DNA of 64,000 nt from Straminergon stramineum (GCA_963920665.1 OY987268.1:12898501-12962500); one strand, 5' to 3'. Shown: positions 33,930 to 47,763, numbered from the stretch's first letter. The notes: a model not told the origin generated them from the sequence alone. Made by a program: numbers and translations.

Positions 33930-36293
33930 GCGAAACAACAAGTGAAAAAAATGGCTTCTTCTCAATTGACGAACAGCAGCCAGGTTCAGGTTTTGTTGCT
34001 TCCAAGTCTATGTGTATTAGGAGACTTCTGAAATTTGTGGTTCTTTTTTTGCTTACGAGAACTATGACATGTTGTTAGTAAGCTTAAAGATACCTCACAT
34101 GCAACATCTAACATCATAATTTGACGTTGGTTGTTATGGCTGAAGGTGAGGCTTACTACGTCAAGGAACAATTGAATTTTGTGACATTTCTCACTCTATT
34201 CAAAGATTTTAGTGCCATGGGAAGTTTCTGAAGACTCTTAATAGGCTATGATTTACCATTTGGATAATTTGTCTAAATGTGGCTTTATTATATAGTTTTT
34301 TTGACTCATTGAGTCTTATTTTTTTTCAAAAAAGTTTAAGAAAGCTTTGGACATGATTGGGATACTTTCTTTCTTGCATTTGTCCTTTTTTGCTATACTA
34401 GTTTGATACTAGTTTATGACTGTATCTTGTACAATATTGCTCATGAAAAAAATTGATGGTACTTAGGATAGTTTTGGAAAAAAAATGGTATGGTTTGTTG
34501 TTTGAAAAGATGTAGGATGGAAATGCTCACATAAGTGCATGTATCTAGGCTGTTTAAGAGAAAGTTTTTTTTTCCACTATAATTGCATCGTTGTTGTGCA
34601 GACTCACAACCTTTTGCAAGGCTCATAATTTTCCTAATGTGTTCAATTCATTGTTCAAAAGTACAAGAAATGAGTACTTGAGTGTTTCTATTAGTGTAAG
34701 CTTCCCAAATTGACAATGCATTTCAACTCCTATACATAATTATGGAAGTGGCTACTTTTGACCATTTCAACACTAAGGAGGTGATGATGTATGAGATGCT
34801 CTAGGGCTTCCAAAATTGGTGATGTGTGAGATGTCATGAAAACAAGAAAGAAATGTCTTGTGTTCTTGAGTGGCATGCATATTTTGGAGTTCGTACTATT
34901 TACTAAGATTCTCTAAAAGTATTGTTAATATATTTTGTTCAAACACTAATGGTTTAATATTCATTTGAAGATGACTATATGTATGCAATATGGCTATTAG
35001 CAAAAAGTTTTATTTTATTAGTAGACGAAACCACCATGAATAAGAGCCTTTTGCCATGTATCTATGGGTGGGTGCATTCACCAATACTAAAATATAGAAA
35101 GTAGTGTTATGTTCCTTTTATAGTGTGGAATGCACATACATCAATGGAATTCATTTTCCAATGATCAATGGAATTCTTCTTGTCTTTTAGTACTTTTTGT
35201 GTCCATTGGGCTCATATGGTAGGAGGCCCTAGGTGGGCACCGTTCCAAATCAAGGTTCCATAGGTTGACCAAATGGGTGAAGTTGCGCATTCCATCTACA
35301 ATGATTAGATTATTGCTCTAGGGACTTAGCAATGTAAGGTTCCATAATCATGCATATCCAAAATCACAAATCCCAACTCAAAGAACAAATTTTTTTTTTT
35401 AATGTTTCAAGGCTAACAACTAGGAGTGACTTGAATTAAAAATCATCTTATTCTAGATTGCACAAAAATATTATATTATATTATTAATTTGATAGTATAT
35501 AGGCATCCTCAAACATTATTGAAGACCCAAGAATATAAGTTCAATGCAAAGAATCTATCCCTAGTGTTAATCAAAGATACTAGAGTTGACTTCCAAATAC
35601 TAAAATTAGCCAAATTTTACAAAAAAAAGGCAAAAATATGAAATTATGCTGGAAATGTGCAATAGTTGGAAGATGAGAATCACAATTGTTTGGCCAAAAA
35701 TAATTAGGGATAAACTCATGAAAAGTAGGAGCTATAACTTTTCTATTTCCGGAAAACTACTTTTAACAACTAATTTGAACTTTTTGGTTGGCAACAAGGC
35801 AAAGCTACTCGTTAATTGTAGTTTCTCCCAACCCACCTTAAAAGTGAAAGGAACATAAAACTTTGTAAAAGCAATTTTCAAGATTGAAAAACTCAAAAGT
35901 TCTTTCTCAATTCCAACACAACATGGAAGTTAGTTCTTAGATTGGTTCATCCCTAAACCTTAAAATATTATTCCCTATAAGAAAATGACATTTTGTTTAG
36001 CTTCAATCATTACTTTGGATGAATAAGAAATTATTTGGACAAAAGTTTATCTCAAAGCACCATTTGACTTTGTTCATGCATCATCAAGAATATAACTTTA
36101 AGGCACTCATAAGAAAAGCAAGATGATTAAAAATTATTGACAAAATTGAACAACTAAATAAATTTAAACTCAGTTGAACTATTCAAATCTATGCTTATTA
36201 AGCATTGTTGTACTTTCAATGACTTTCAAGCCCAACTTTAATGTGCCCTAAGCTTGTGTTTAACATTTTTGAGCAATAGCTAGAAGCACATTT
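33930..36293. other. Non-coding DNA; no gene seen
   Basis: AT-rich, with frames of at most about 70 codons. No repeat ends were recognised. Confidence 0.35.
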
Positions 36294-36297
36294 TTAA

Positions 36298-37646
36298 CCC
36301 CTAAAGGTTCAAAGTCTTGAAATGAATCTTTTAGAATTTTGAATAAGTTCCTATGATGTTAGATTTTATTGCAATATTTGAGAAACTTTTGGGGAGTTGG
36401 AGAACGTACTATCTTTATGGGGATATAATTTTTATTTCACTTATTGCTTTGAAGAATTAATTATGCCTTTGTAAATACAAAATGCTTGACTCTAGGTAAT
36501 AAGAAAAAAAATTCAAAAATTCAAAAAGAATATTTTGTAATTTTTTTCCAATAGAATATGTTTATGTTTTTAAAAAATATTGTTCTTATTCCATTTGGAT
36601 AAGTGATGTGAAAATTATGAAGTGCCTTGTTTCGTGGGCAATTGGGGAATAATGTTTAGGATTTGTTTCAAAACTCCATCTTCACAATTTTTCAAGTTAA
36701 AACACCTTCATGAGGTGGATTACTTGCTACAACAATTGACCTTTAGGATTGACATGTTTCAATGCTATTTTAGAACTACAAAAACCTTGCCTTTTAATAT
36801 AAAGCCATCAAAATTAATGTCTATTAATAGGCTTAACCGAGTAGTGTCATATATAGATTAAAAATCTATGAAAGTGAGTGCAAGTCTATTGTATAAGTAG
36901 TGCTTGAGAAAACAAATAACCATATATCAAGGTAGAATGACATAAAGTTATACATGCATTGCTTGAACTCTTGATATGAAGGCTCAACCTCACCTATGTT
37001 CATCTCAAAATGAAAAAGAAGCCAATGTAATGTTTGTGAGGATGCACAAGGTGTCCTTGATTGATGCCAATTGCTATCTATGTCGCAAATCCAAAAAATT
37101 CTAGAAAGGAAATGTAGTAAGCAAATGTTACAAATTAGAAAACAAATCTCAAGACTAAACAAACTCCGACCAAAAGATACCTTTGTTATTCTGGTTCAAG
37201 CTACAAGCTAGAATCTCAAAAGTTGCATACAAGTCCTCCTAACTTCAACAAAAAGTTTCACAGAAAAAGGCAAATACTTGATTTTCCGGAGGTCCTCAAA
37301 GGCATATATGTATCTTAGTGGACGAGTAAAGTTTGTCAATTTCACTTGATTTGAGATCTAAAAAATTGGACTTATTTCACTTGATTTGTGATCTTAAAAA
37401 GTGGGGGCAGAGGGATCATACTAAAAATAGAAAATATACATTTCTCTTGTTATAATCTCACAACTTCTATGCAATTTTGCTCTCAAAATTGGTATGCGTA
37501 CTACTAAGAAGCAAGTTCTTTAGACATCCATACAGTTGGATTTTGAAAAATAAACATTTTTTTTCATTGGAGATAACTACAAGCTAATGCTCTTTTTTCA
37601 TAGTCAAAAGTCAAAACACACTTGGAAAAGCTTGGGCATTTAGGGG
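36298..37646 (+). mobile_element. TTAA-bounded element, member F, with an internal insert
   Basis: TTAA (36294-36297) is followed by CCCCTAAAGGTTCAAAG. The right end is GGGCATTTAGGGG followed by TTAC. It is about 400 bp longer than the others because a segment at about 36885-37260 belongs to a different repeat that recurs at 38440-38760. There is no coding frame. Confidence 0.65.
36885..37260. repeat. Dispersed repeat, first unit
   Basis: Matches 38440-38760 in the same orientation (CCAATGTAATGTT.GTGAGGATGCACAAGG, GATGCCAATTGCTAT). On the minus strand both translate to similar peptides (SNWHQ...PCASS.TLHW), which may be only a by-product of DNA similarity. It sits inside member F. Confidence 0.55.
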
Positions 37647-38439
37647 TTACCAGGGTAGTTACAAGTAGTGACTAAACTATGGTCAATGGGATGAACTTAG
37701 ATAAATGTCCGCTATAGTCGGTGTTGTGGGTGATAGTTCCTATCCATCATGCTAATTTAAATTAGAATTTTGAATTTTGGAATCCCATGTACATTGGTTG
37801 GTTCCAACATCATAACAGATGACTAGGGATCAAATTTATAGAGCATATAAATCTTAGGGTACTTACTATATAACCACTAGGAAGGGCTTGAATATATAAA
37901 TTTTAATTTATTAAGAATATATGTTGCCAATCCCTTCTAAAAAGTCTACAATTAAAAAAATGAGAGACATAAAAAATATACTATACATCTACACATCTCT
38001 CTCTATGTCAAATATATATGTCAAATGTACTTGTACAAATTTCCATTAAAGGTAAAAAATGAGCTAAGATCGGGAATTGAATTATTGGATAAATTACTAA
38101 TATCTAACAAGGATGTATAATTTAGCACATCACAGGCCGAAAGTCATATGGATACTTTTCATGGCTTAAGCACATAAATGAGGGATTTCTCCATTATGAT
38201 AGTTGAAGAAAGGGCGAAATTGAAACATCCATGAAACATGGCTCTAAATTCACCAAAATCTAACTTGCAATCCAATTGAAGTTGTGGCTTTTTATGTATA
38301 TAAAATCAACAGATATTCCATCATAGATTTTCATGATAGTATCATGGTGAATGGTAAGAGCTACATAAAATAAAGTGCAAAATAGAAATATGAATAGTGA
38401 ATTGTGACAAAATTTATAGATAACCATGTATGCACTAAA

Positions 38440-38760
38440 ACATAAATAAAGGACTATGCAATGCTTGAAATGGAACAATCTTCAAGAAATCCAAGTTCAA
38501 CCTTACTTGTGTCCATTCCAAAATTATATAGAACAACCCAATGTAATGTTAGTGAGGATGCACAAGGCATCTTCAATTGATGCCAATTGCTATTTGAATT
38601 ACAAATCCAAATAGTCCAATAAAGATAATCAAATGTCACAAAATAGTAGAGCATAATCTTAAACATTCTACAAACCAAAGAGACCTCTACCATTTCCATT
38701 GAAGTGAAAAGTTGGTAGCTCAAAAGTCACACATAAGGATTCTCACAACTCCAAACAAAA
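38440..38760. repeat. Dispersed repeat, second unit
   Basis: It is the partner of 36885-37260. Here it is outside any TTAA element, so the repeat moves independently. No terminal repeat was recognised. Confidence 0.55.
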
Positions 38761-41700
38761 TGAAACCCCACTACACAAGAATGCTTGAGGAGAACAATTC
38801 TTGTAATTTATTGTCTACACTTGAGTTAAGAGAATATTTGATGTGGGCCGTGGGTGCTTTATATACACCCTTGGAATAACGCAAATACAACAAGGATCTA
38901 AGTAACTTTGTCGTATGAAAATCCTAACAGGTGTCTGAACGTAAAATCCACTTACACCTTCCAAGAAATGGATCTTTGTTGTTGGTTTCCACTTCAAAAT
39001 TTTCTAATTGTAAATGCTAACCAAATCAAAATGAATTAATAATTATGGTTATTTTTGGCTACAACAACCAAAATTGAAGACCAATAAAGGTTCGTCAAGT
39101 GTGAGCTCCCAATTCATCATCTGAGATTCATTGGTTTTTGGGTGGTTTTTTTTATCATTTTGGAGTGTAATTTATTACACAAAAGCCCCCAAATGAGTGT
39201 AAAACCAAAATAGATAGGTCATATGCCAATATAGCATTTGGTCCTAAATAAATTATTTTCCTTTAAATAAATCCAAATCTGACATGTAAAAAGAGTAGAA
39301 ACCCAATAATTGAACAAATTATAGATGTTTAGTAAAATCTATCCAAATTCCCCCAAATCTACCTTCTATGTCAAAGATCATGGCTAAGTTGGTCTTAGGA
39401 ATCCTAGGTAAGACCCCTCAATTGATTCCCAAATAGTGATTTTAGTTTCCCATTTCATTTTGCAAAATAGTAGAACCCTCAATTGTTAGCCTATAAGTGA
39501 AGAAAACTCAAGATGGACCAATGGAGGGCATCTATGATCTAAGTACAATATTTCAAGGTGGAAATCATGTTGAGAGTCCAACAACAAAATCGGTTTGCCA
39601 AGATTCCCCTCCGTGTGAAAGATTCCATGTTCACCGAAATTTGAAGGAGATAATGGGATTTGCTTCTCCTTCTTTGCATATGCAAAATAAGAATACAAGA
39701 TTGCATATATTTTGTGGGATTCTACGAGATTTTCCTCAAAAATTTCAGGAATTTTTTGATAGTTAAAAGATCTTCTTCCAGTCTTCTAGATGATCAACCA
39801 TCAAAATTCATGATGGAAAATTCATAGAAATTACTGAAGGTGCGCTAAAATCTCGCAAAAAATTTGACTTGATTTTGTTATACTAAAAATGTGCTCAAAC
39901 AAGTTTTAAGACGTTTCGAGAGCTAGAAGTATCTAAATTGGTAAGATTCTTTGATTATTGCAAAATTTAAAGATTACAGCAAAGTTGATCGGCGTTGTGG
40001 AGGCATACGACAATCAAATGGGGTCCAAGTTAGGTCTTTTCTTATTCCCTCATGCCTTCTAAAGAGCCTAGACCAATTAATTTTCACCAAAAAATCAACC
40101 TCCCAAAGTTGGATTTTTAACCTTTTTTGATTTTAAGTTGACGCTAGATTTTGATGAATTTTTGGCAATAGAGAAAAGGGATGCAATTGCACAACACTAA
40201 AAATGGCCTTTCAAAGCCAATGGTACAATCCATTTATGATGTGGAATCTTTCTCCAAAAGTTCAAGTTTTGGACTAGTGTAAAAAGTTAAAATTGGCAAA
40301 TTAGGATGAAAATCCTAAGTAATTAGATTACCATGTAGAAATGAAAGGATGTGGGTGCCCATGAAAGAGTACAAAACGGCACTCATTCTCCTCTCAAAAC
40401 ACCCCTTGTTCCCCCTTGCAGCCATTTTTTGGCATTTATTCTTTGTTGGATCCATTTAGTTGGATTTTGGCCCAAGGAGATTCCTTAGTGTATCCATAAC
40501 AAACCACATGTGTTAAAGTGATTTTTTGACACCCTATATGCTTTTTAATGAATAATATTTTCAACCTATAACTTTGAGCTTTGTTTAATAATGACTATAT
40601 GTTTCTATTGCCAAAAATTCCCAACTCAAATAACATATAAAATGATTTCTATTGTAGGTTGAATAATGAACTAAAATGGCATGTTTTTAAACTCAAATCT
40701 TTATAGAGAATACATTTTAGATGACCATTACATCATTATTCGAGAAAAATTTAATTTTCAATAGGGTGTTATTTTTAGCACTTTTTTGTTCAATTTTTAG
40801 ACAATTTTTTCTTATATAAAATAGGGGTGTGAAAGTTATTTTCAGCTCTACAGTGTATCTTTTTACTTCAAAAACTTGTAAATAATTATAATTATCAAAT
40901 AAAAATACCAATCATTCACAACATAAACTTTCAAAGTAGAAAAATCTAGTCATATTTCTTTTCTTTTCCTTTTATTTAAATTTTCGAATATAATACGGGG
41001 GTCTAAAATTTTAAGACATATAGTTTCCAATGGACACTCTAAGTGATCTTCCAAAGGATTTTGGCCATTTTTGAACCAAATCACCAAACGGTTGTATTTT
41101 TGGAGCCTTTATTGCTTTATTGATGTTGTTTTTTGCAAGTTTTGAAGGACATTGGAGTCCCTTCAAAGTTGGTCTTTGTTTCTTGTTTTAACATTTTTTT
41201 GAATATTTCTTGGTTCTTTACATGTTTGGTGCTAATATTAGAGCTATTTCTCTTGTATCTAGTGATGCTGTTTGGGGGAATTCCCTAGTTTGCTTCTTTT
41301 TGTTACCAAGTCCACAAAAGTCTTTTAGGTAGGAATTCTATTGTGTGAGAATTCTCCTAGTGGGTGTGGAATTAGAGTATGTGACTAACCTTCTTGTTGG
41401 TTGTGCGTGGATGTATTACTTGTGTATGTTTCTAACGTGAACTTTGTCTTGGTATCCAAGTCCTACCCTTGATAAATCCTTTCTAAGATTTGAAGTAACC
41501 TTGTCTTACAGCCAAGCCTTGACTTTCCACTAAGTATGTGGAATTTCTTAGTTTGTGATAGAAATTAGAAGCTTGGTGAAGCTCTTGTCCCCTACCTTAC
41601 ATTCTATGTCTAGTTGACAAACTAACCTTTTTTGTTCTTGTTTCAAAATTCAGGCCTAAACACCATGGACGACGAAGCATCACCCTTAGCCCTACCTTTT

Positions 41701-44700
41701 TTTGTATCCAAGTTTTATTTTTGTTGTTGGGTTCCCTTAAAGAGTTGAAGTAAACCCCCAAAATTGGTTTCAACAAACCAAAATTCAGCCCAACCGGTCC
41801 AAAATTTTCAGAGATTTGAGTCAAGCCAGGGAGGAGTCGACAATTTCAAATTGTAAAAGTCAACCAACCTTGACCGTGACTTGATCTCCCCCAAATTAGA
41901 GTGATAGCAACTCAACAAAGAGGCCAAAAATTGAAGAAATCATCCATGGAGTCTGGATCTTTGCCTTGACATACTAGACCTCAACTATACAAGAAATACA
42001 AATGCGAACAATGAGCTTTATTTAAATTGTGAAAGTAGCATTTAGTAGTGAATAGAGAAGAAGGAAAATTAGGATTGAAGGAAAATCAACCATTAGAGAA
42101 TAGTTGACTTTGTTAACCACGTTTTGAATTTGATTAAAAGACAAATAGGAAAAAACAAATAGAAGAATACTTTGACTCGTCGAAGTTTTAGAGTTTTGTT
42201 ATTAGTGAGAAAAGGTTGGATCGTCTTGTCTTGAGTTGATTTGACTTTTAAAACCACTTAGTAAATATTTGTAAAATAGATTTGGTAGGATTTGGGTTGA
42301 TAAAAATTGTCTTAGTGGAAAAAGATAAAGAAGGGAAGTTGGAAGAAGAAGTTTAGAAAGAACTAAAACTAGTTAGAGGTTGGATATTCAAACACTTGTA
42401 ATAAAAATCAAAACTTATACAAAAAAAATAACCGTGATCAAAACTTCAATGTGGAGAAATATGATGGCACAAGAGGAAGAGTTTGAAGGTGTCTTTGACA
42501 ACCTAATTGATGAAGCCCAATTCGAGTACGTTCCTAAAACACTCTTTTTCACTATAAGTGTCCAAATTAGTATAGTTTTCAATTGGGCCAAGGCTTAGAG
42601 CCAAGTCAGACCTTTAGAACTAAGATTCAGGTCGAATTTGAGTTTAGAATCCTCTAGTAGAAACTTAGAGGTTTCTACGAATATAAGATAAATAGAGATC
42701 ATAGTGAAAACAAAGAAGATATATGAAGTTTAGAAGTCAAATTGGATGAAAATTAGTTAAAATCATCCAAGTTGAACAAGAAAAGAAATTTAGAGAGTAG
42801 GAAAAAACAAAAGCCAGTATTGAAATCAAAAATGAGTTTTGAATTATAGGTTAGGAGAAAACCATGGATGAAGTTGGAAGAACCAATTAGCGATTAAATT
42901 TCATCTATGTATAACTTTCACTAGGAGAATTTCATTTAGAGATGTCTTAGCATTTTAGAAAGATTCTATCATACTTTTGTAAGTTTAGATATATTCTTTG
43001 TCTACAAAACGTATTGTTTTGTTTTTGTATGTTGCACTTTACCATATTGGAGTATAACATAGTAGACATACTTGCCCCATTTATTAGTACATATACATAT
43101 ATGACATGGTGACATTATGCAAGATTTTAAAATATAACATTTTTTTAGATGCTACTATTAGGTGTGATGACAATAATATATGTTGAAGCTTGAGCTACAT
43201 TAAAGTACATTAAATTACAATAAAGTGCTTGAAGTATTTTTAGTAGCATTCAATAATAGAATACATAAAATTATGCAATTGCTTGTACTATGCATACCTT
43301 GGTGTTTTGAACTATCAATGCATTTTACAACAAAACTTAAACAAACACTTTAAGTTATAACTGAATGCTTCACATTTATGTAGTGGCACATAATAATTGA
43401 TGCCGTACACCCTAAAAACTAAAAACATTCAAAACATAAATGAATAAGTCTATGAGGTCTACTTATGTAGTACATTTTGATAATCACATTCAAAGGAGAT
43501 TGAAGTTCAAACATATTCTGCACATTGTACCAATGTTTATGGTAATTGATGTAAGGTTCAAAATATAGGATTTTGGGCTACAAAGTTTAGGGTTTAGGAT
43601 ATAGGGTTTAGGATTTAGCTTTTAGAATGTAAGTTTAAATGTGTAGAGGAATAACTTGAATTATCCTTTCATCCATTAATTAATGCTACATTTGATGCTT
43701 GTAGCATTGAATAGTAGTCTCTAGAAGCGGATCAATGCTTTTTAAGATGTAATAGTTTAGTAGAGGAGGTGGATGGGGGTGGTGGACAAGTAGATAGATT
43801 GGTGTGAGCGATTTTAACTCCCTCTTTTGAGTCAAATCTAACCACACGGGTCTTAATGGCAATTTGTTAATAAATCTTATGGGTGATTTAAAAAAAGTAC
43901 CTTCCAAGCAATGGACACTTAATTGTATTGTTCCTAAAAGTAGTTAAAAATTACTTAAATACATTAAAGGTTAGGATTCTAAATCTCTTGGACTTACGAT
44001 TGACTTATCAAAATTTAATCTAATTCAACCTCTAAAGTTTTTTTTTATCTTTCTAAAATGGTAAAGTAGATAAAGATTGGGTTTCCCTAGTAAAAGATAC
44101 TAAAAGATGAATTTTAAATCCTAACTAGCCTAGAAAGTTTCATTCATTAAATTCCAATAGCTAGTTAATCTAAAACTAACTCAAATTTTGGATATGATCT
44201 TCTAATTATGTGTAATTGAGAATTCTTCATTATTTCCTAAATTTAACTAAGAATGAAAAACTTCATCCAGAGCAAATTTCTTAAATAATGGATTAAATTC
44301 TAAGTGGAGAATAGTTTTGGAATCTTTGAAAGAGATTTTAAGAGATTCTAGAATTAGAATATTCCTTGGTGACTTTCAAATGATTCTTTTTAATTATCTT
44401 TTAATTTACCCTAATTTGGACTTTTTACACTAAAATAACTATTTTTTGGATTTTAATATTTTTAAATGAAAAATCAAGAATTTACCTTTCCAACAAGGTA
44501 AAGTTCTAAAATGCTAATTTCCTACACAAAAAGTTATTGATGGATGAAATTTCCTTTTAAATTGGCAATTTAGTATTTCATCCACTAATTACTTTTGGGT
44601 TAATTGGGAAAATGAAATTTGGATTTCATCTAAAAATTCTAAATTATTTCTAGATTTTGAGATTCCTTCTTGGGTTCTTTTGGATGAATTTATGGTCTTT

Positions 44701-44891
44701 TCATCCAAATTAACACTCAAAGTTCATCCGCTTGTAATTTTCTTGTTTTTTTAATTGTAGGATATTATTGGAAACCTCTAAAAACTACCTACAAGATTCT
44801 AGACCTTAGTTTTAATTCTAACACTCTAAACTAAGGACTAACTTTTAATATTGAAACTCTAATCTATGGAAATCAAAAGGAAAAATGTGAA
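38761..44891. other. Six kilobases of non-coding DNA, no gene seen
   Basis: Frames do not exceed 89 codons and none shows a known domain. About 41240-41600 reads like an LTR-type sequence rich in TTG and CCTT words, and 42060-42900 is unusually rich in A and G, but no primer-binding site, LTR pair or pol motif was found. A few telomere-like words lie at 43585-43619. Confidence 0.35.
43585..43619. repeat. Short interstitial telomere-like repeats
   Basis: TTTAGGG occurs twice with degenerate neighbours (TTTAGGA, ATAGGGT, TTTAG). The plant telomere unit is TTTAGGG. The tract is too short to mean more than repair filler or chance. Confidence 0.4.
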
Positions 44892-45474
44892 ATTAATGTA
44901 CCTCGCCCTCAAAAGATGCTATTGTGCCATCAACGCATATCACAAGATGTTTGGGTTCGTAATATCTCGCTCCCGTTATGTTTGTCTAAACCATGGTGAA
45001 GTTCCAATTTAAAACACTTTTGTTGATTTATGTTCTTGCTTGTTTAGTCCCACACTAAATTGTGTAAAAGATTGTTAAACTTTAGAAGTATTTTAGATAA
45101 TTCCTAAGATTTTGGGAATTATTTTTAATACCTCCAAACTTGTAATAATCCTAAATCAAATCCAATCTTTAAAAATATTTACTCTTCCCTACTTGTTTAT
45201 TAATTTCCCCTATTATTCTAAAGATATTTGTTTTGTTTTGTTGTTTCTATCTATTTGGCTTATTAGGCCCAATAAAACAAAACTTCAACAAACATCCAAC
45301 CCTCTAATTCCTAAATAATCTTAATTAATAGCTAAACAACAACTCAATGAATAGTAGAAAGAATGAAATCAAATTATAGGGTCAAATACTAATTAATTAC
45401 AAAGATTCTTTAAAATATCTCACCTCTTTGCTTCTTCAAGAGTTCCACTTCTTCCAATGCTTCCAGGTCTCCTA
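44892..45474. repeat. Local direct repeat, left unit
   Basis: Matches 47033-47618 in the same orientation, from ATTAAT.TACCT through GCATATCAC.AGATGT and TTAATACCTCCAAACTTG to TTCCAATGCTTCCAGGTC. In the left unit a 1494-bp insert follows; in the right unit the flank CTCCAACTTCACTTC follows at once. Confidence 0.8.
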
Positions 45475-46968
45475 AGGTAGTCTGCTCTTAAACCGTGCAT
45501 TTAAGGGCTGGTCGGCCTTTTCGATGGTTCTTAGATGCACGAAATTATTTTGCCTTATTTTTCACTTGAAGAAAAATTGATGTGGAATCTAACCCAAGTG
45601 GTTTCATATTATTCGGAGCATTTTTTAATTACTTACGAATTTTTAAAGAATTTTGCCATACGTATCTATTTCTTGATCATAGGCCTTACAAAACCCACAC
45701 ATGTGTAGTCTGAAAAAAGATATGGCTTCACCAAAAACAAGCATTGCAGCATACAAAAAGTAATAGAGAGGGTTCCAAAATGTGACCTTTACTAAACTAA
45801 ACTCCAAAATGGCCAAGGCCTATTTTTTGACAAAAGTCACTCAAAATTGTCATTTCTGCTTCATTCCTTGAAGAAAGAAAAAAAAATCAAATTCAAAAAT
45901 CCAACCATAGGATCTTGTACTATACTTGTATGTGATCATGTGATAAATTTTTTGATCAAGTTTCATCGTATAGATTGAAAAATATTAGCATTCAAAGTTG
46001 TGGGGGAAAAGTTTTTTTGAATACAGGTAAACATTTTAGAAATGGACCCACCTTGGCTCTTATTCCATCCACTAGCAAAGTATAAAGGAACATGTGACAA
46101 ATGTTAAACCACTCTGACATCATTGACAAAACATTCAATGTTTTACACATATCCATTTTACAACTTGTTAACCCTAGAAGGATGCTGTGGACAACAAGTG
46201 TCCGATGGATGACTTCACTTGAGACTTTAGGATGGAAAAAAATGTTCTTTCATCCAATTTTTTTATTTGGAGGGTACTTGAGTACATTTTCAGTGAATAG
46301 CATTGCAAAGTCCCTCGTCATGGTATTCTTGATATTTCTAAAGAAGAAGATGCTTAAAAAAGGGTCACCCTTGTAGTGTATTTTGACCATATCTTGCTAT
46401 TTTTTCTTGATCTGAATTTCAGCCATAAAAATGATATTTTTTGTATTTGAGTCCAACTGATGAAAGAAAGCTTATCAAATTCAGTTTCTACTCCAATTGG
46501 AAATTTTGAAAAATTCATAAATTTCCTTGCTTTGTAGCAATCTGAACTTTGGGGCCTATAACCATGGTTTGTTGATTTTCTAATTTTAGAGTGACACGGT
46601 AACCTTGGTTTATATCAAGATGTTTTGCACTGTAATATACATCTATGTTGAAAATTTCAGATTTTCTGAGTATATTTTGTATTTGATATGAATTTTCTTC
46701 ATATTTTTCTTAAACAATTCACAGTAATTTCCATTTTTTCCAAACAAATTTGAAATTTGTATGACTTATAGTATACATATGACTTCATCTCTGAACAATA
46801 AAATAAAAAAAATTTCATTCCTATCTAGTTGCAAAATGGCAGCAAACAAAGTGATGGGTAGGGAGGCTTGGAATCAGTGGTCATGGGCCCGTCCTTTTAG
46901 GGTTAATATCCATTTTAAACCGTGGCTAGGGACAGTTTTTCGAAGAGGAGCAGAATTAGAGAAACCTA
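45475..46968. mobile_element. 1.5-kb insertion with putative 5-bp target duplication TCCTA
   Basis: TCCTA at 45470-45474 and TCCTA at 46969-46973 flank the insert. The matching site in the right unit (about 47614-47623) has TCCTA once. A TTAA-family member in reverse orientation occupies 45801-46902. Five-base duplications fit LTR retrotransposons (for example a solo LTR), but TG...CA ends are not seen, so the class is open. Confidence 0.55.
45801..46902 (-). mobile_element. TTAA-bounded element, member H, reverse orientation
   Basis: The right side ends CCGTCCTTTTAGGG before TTAA (46903-46906), which is the family's left end read in reverse. The other end is worn (CTAA, then ACTCCAAAATGGCCAAGGCC). 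The interior holds the complement of the family box (CCATAGGATCTTGTACTA, CATCGTATAGATTG). It lies inside the 45475-46968 insertion. Confidence 0.55.
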
Positions 46969-47032
46969 TCCTACTCCAACTTCACTTCAATTGTTTTTCC
47001 AAAGTTTGGTTGTTGGGTTGCTAGTAACTTAA

Positions 47033-47662
47033 ATTAATATACCTTACTTCCAAAAGTTGCTATGGTGTCATCGTCGCATATCACGAGATGTATGGTTTTG
47101 TAGTATCCTACTCCCTCCATGATTGACTAAACTATGTCAAGGTTCTAATTTAAAACTCTTTTGTTGATTTAGAAATTCTTGCTTGTTTAATTGCGCATTA
47201 AATTGTGTACAAGGTTGTTAAATTTTAGAAGTATTTTAGATAATTCCTATGATTTTTGGAATTATTTTTAATACCTCCAAACTTGTAATAATCCTAAATC
47301 AAATCAAATCTTTAAAAATATTTACTCTTCCCTACTTGTTTATTAATTTCCCCTATTATTCTAAAGATATTTGTTGATTTTTTTGTTTTTATCTATTTGG
47401 CTTATTAGGCCTAATAAAACAAAACTTCAACAAACATCCAACCCACTAATTCCTAAAGAATCTTAATTTAATAGCTAAACAACAACTCAATGAATAATGA
47501 AGAGTAGAAAGAATGAAATCCAATTGTAGAGTCAAATACTAATTAATTGCAAAGATTCTTTAAAATATCTCACCTCTTTGCCTCTTCATCACTTCCATTT
47601 CTTCCAATGCTTCCAGGTCTCCTACTCCAACTTCACTTCAATTGTTTTTCCAAAGTCTGGTT
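47033..47662. repeat. Local direct repeat, right unit (empty-site form)
   Basis: It is the partner of 44892-45474 joined directly to the sequence that follows the 1.5-kb insert (CTCCAACTTCACTTC, also at 46974). It leads into copy 2 of the segmental duplication. Confidence 0.75.
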
Positions 47663-47763
47663 GTTGGGTTGCTAGTATAAGTTATGTCTAATCAATCAAA
47701 TTAGATTCAAGTTAAATCAGTTTGCAATTGGTTGTTGGATGGCCCATGGACATGGTGACATTA

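Noticed and set aside
39497..39766. 89-codon plus-strand frame
   Set aside because: No domain, no splice context and no repeat copy to compare; frames of this length are expected by chance in this window.
41240..41600. Possible LTR
   Set aside because: No second LTR, primer-binding site or pol motif was found nearby.
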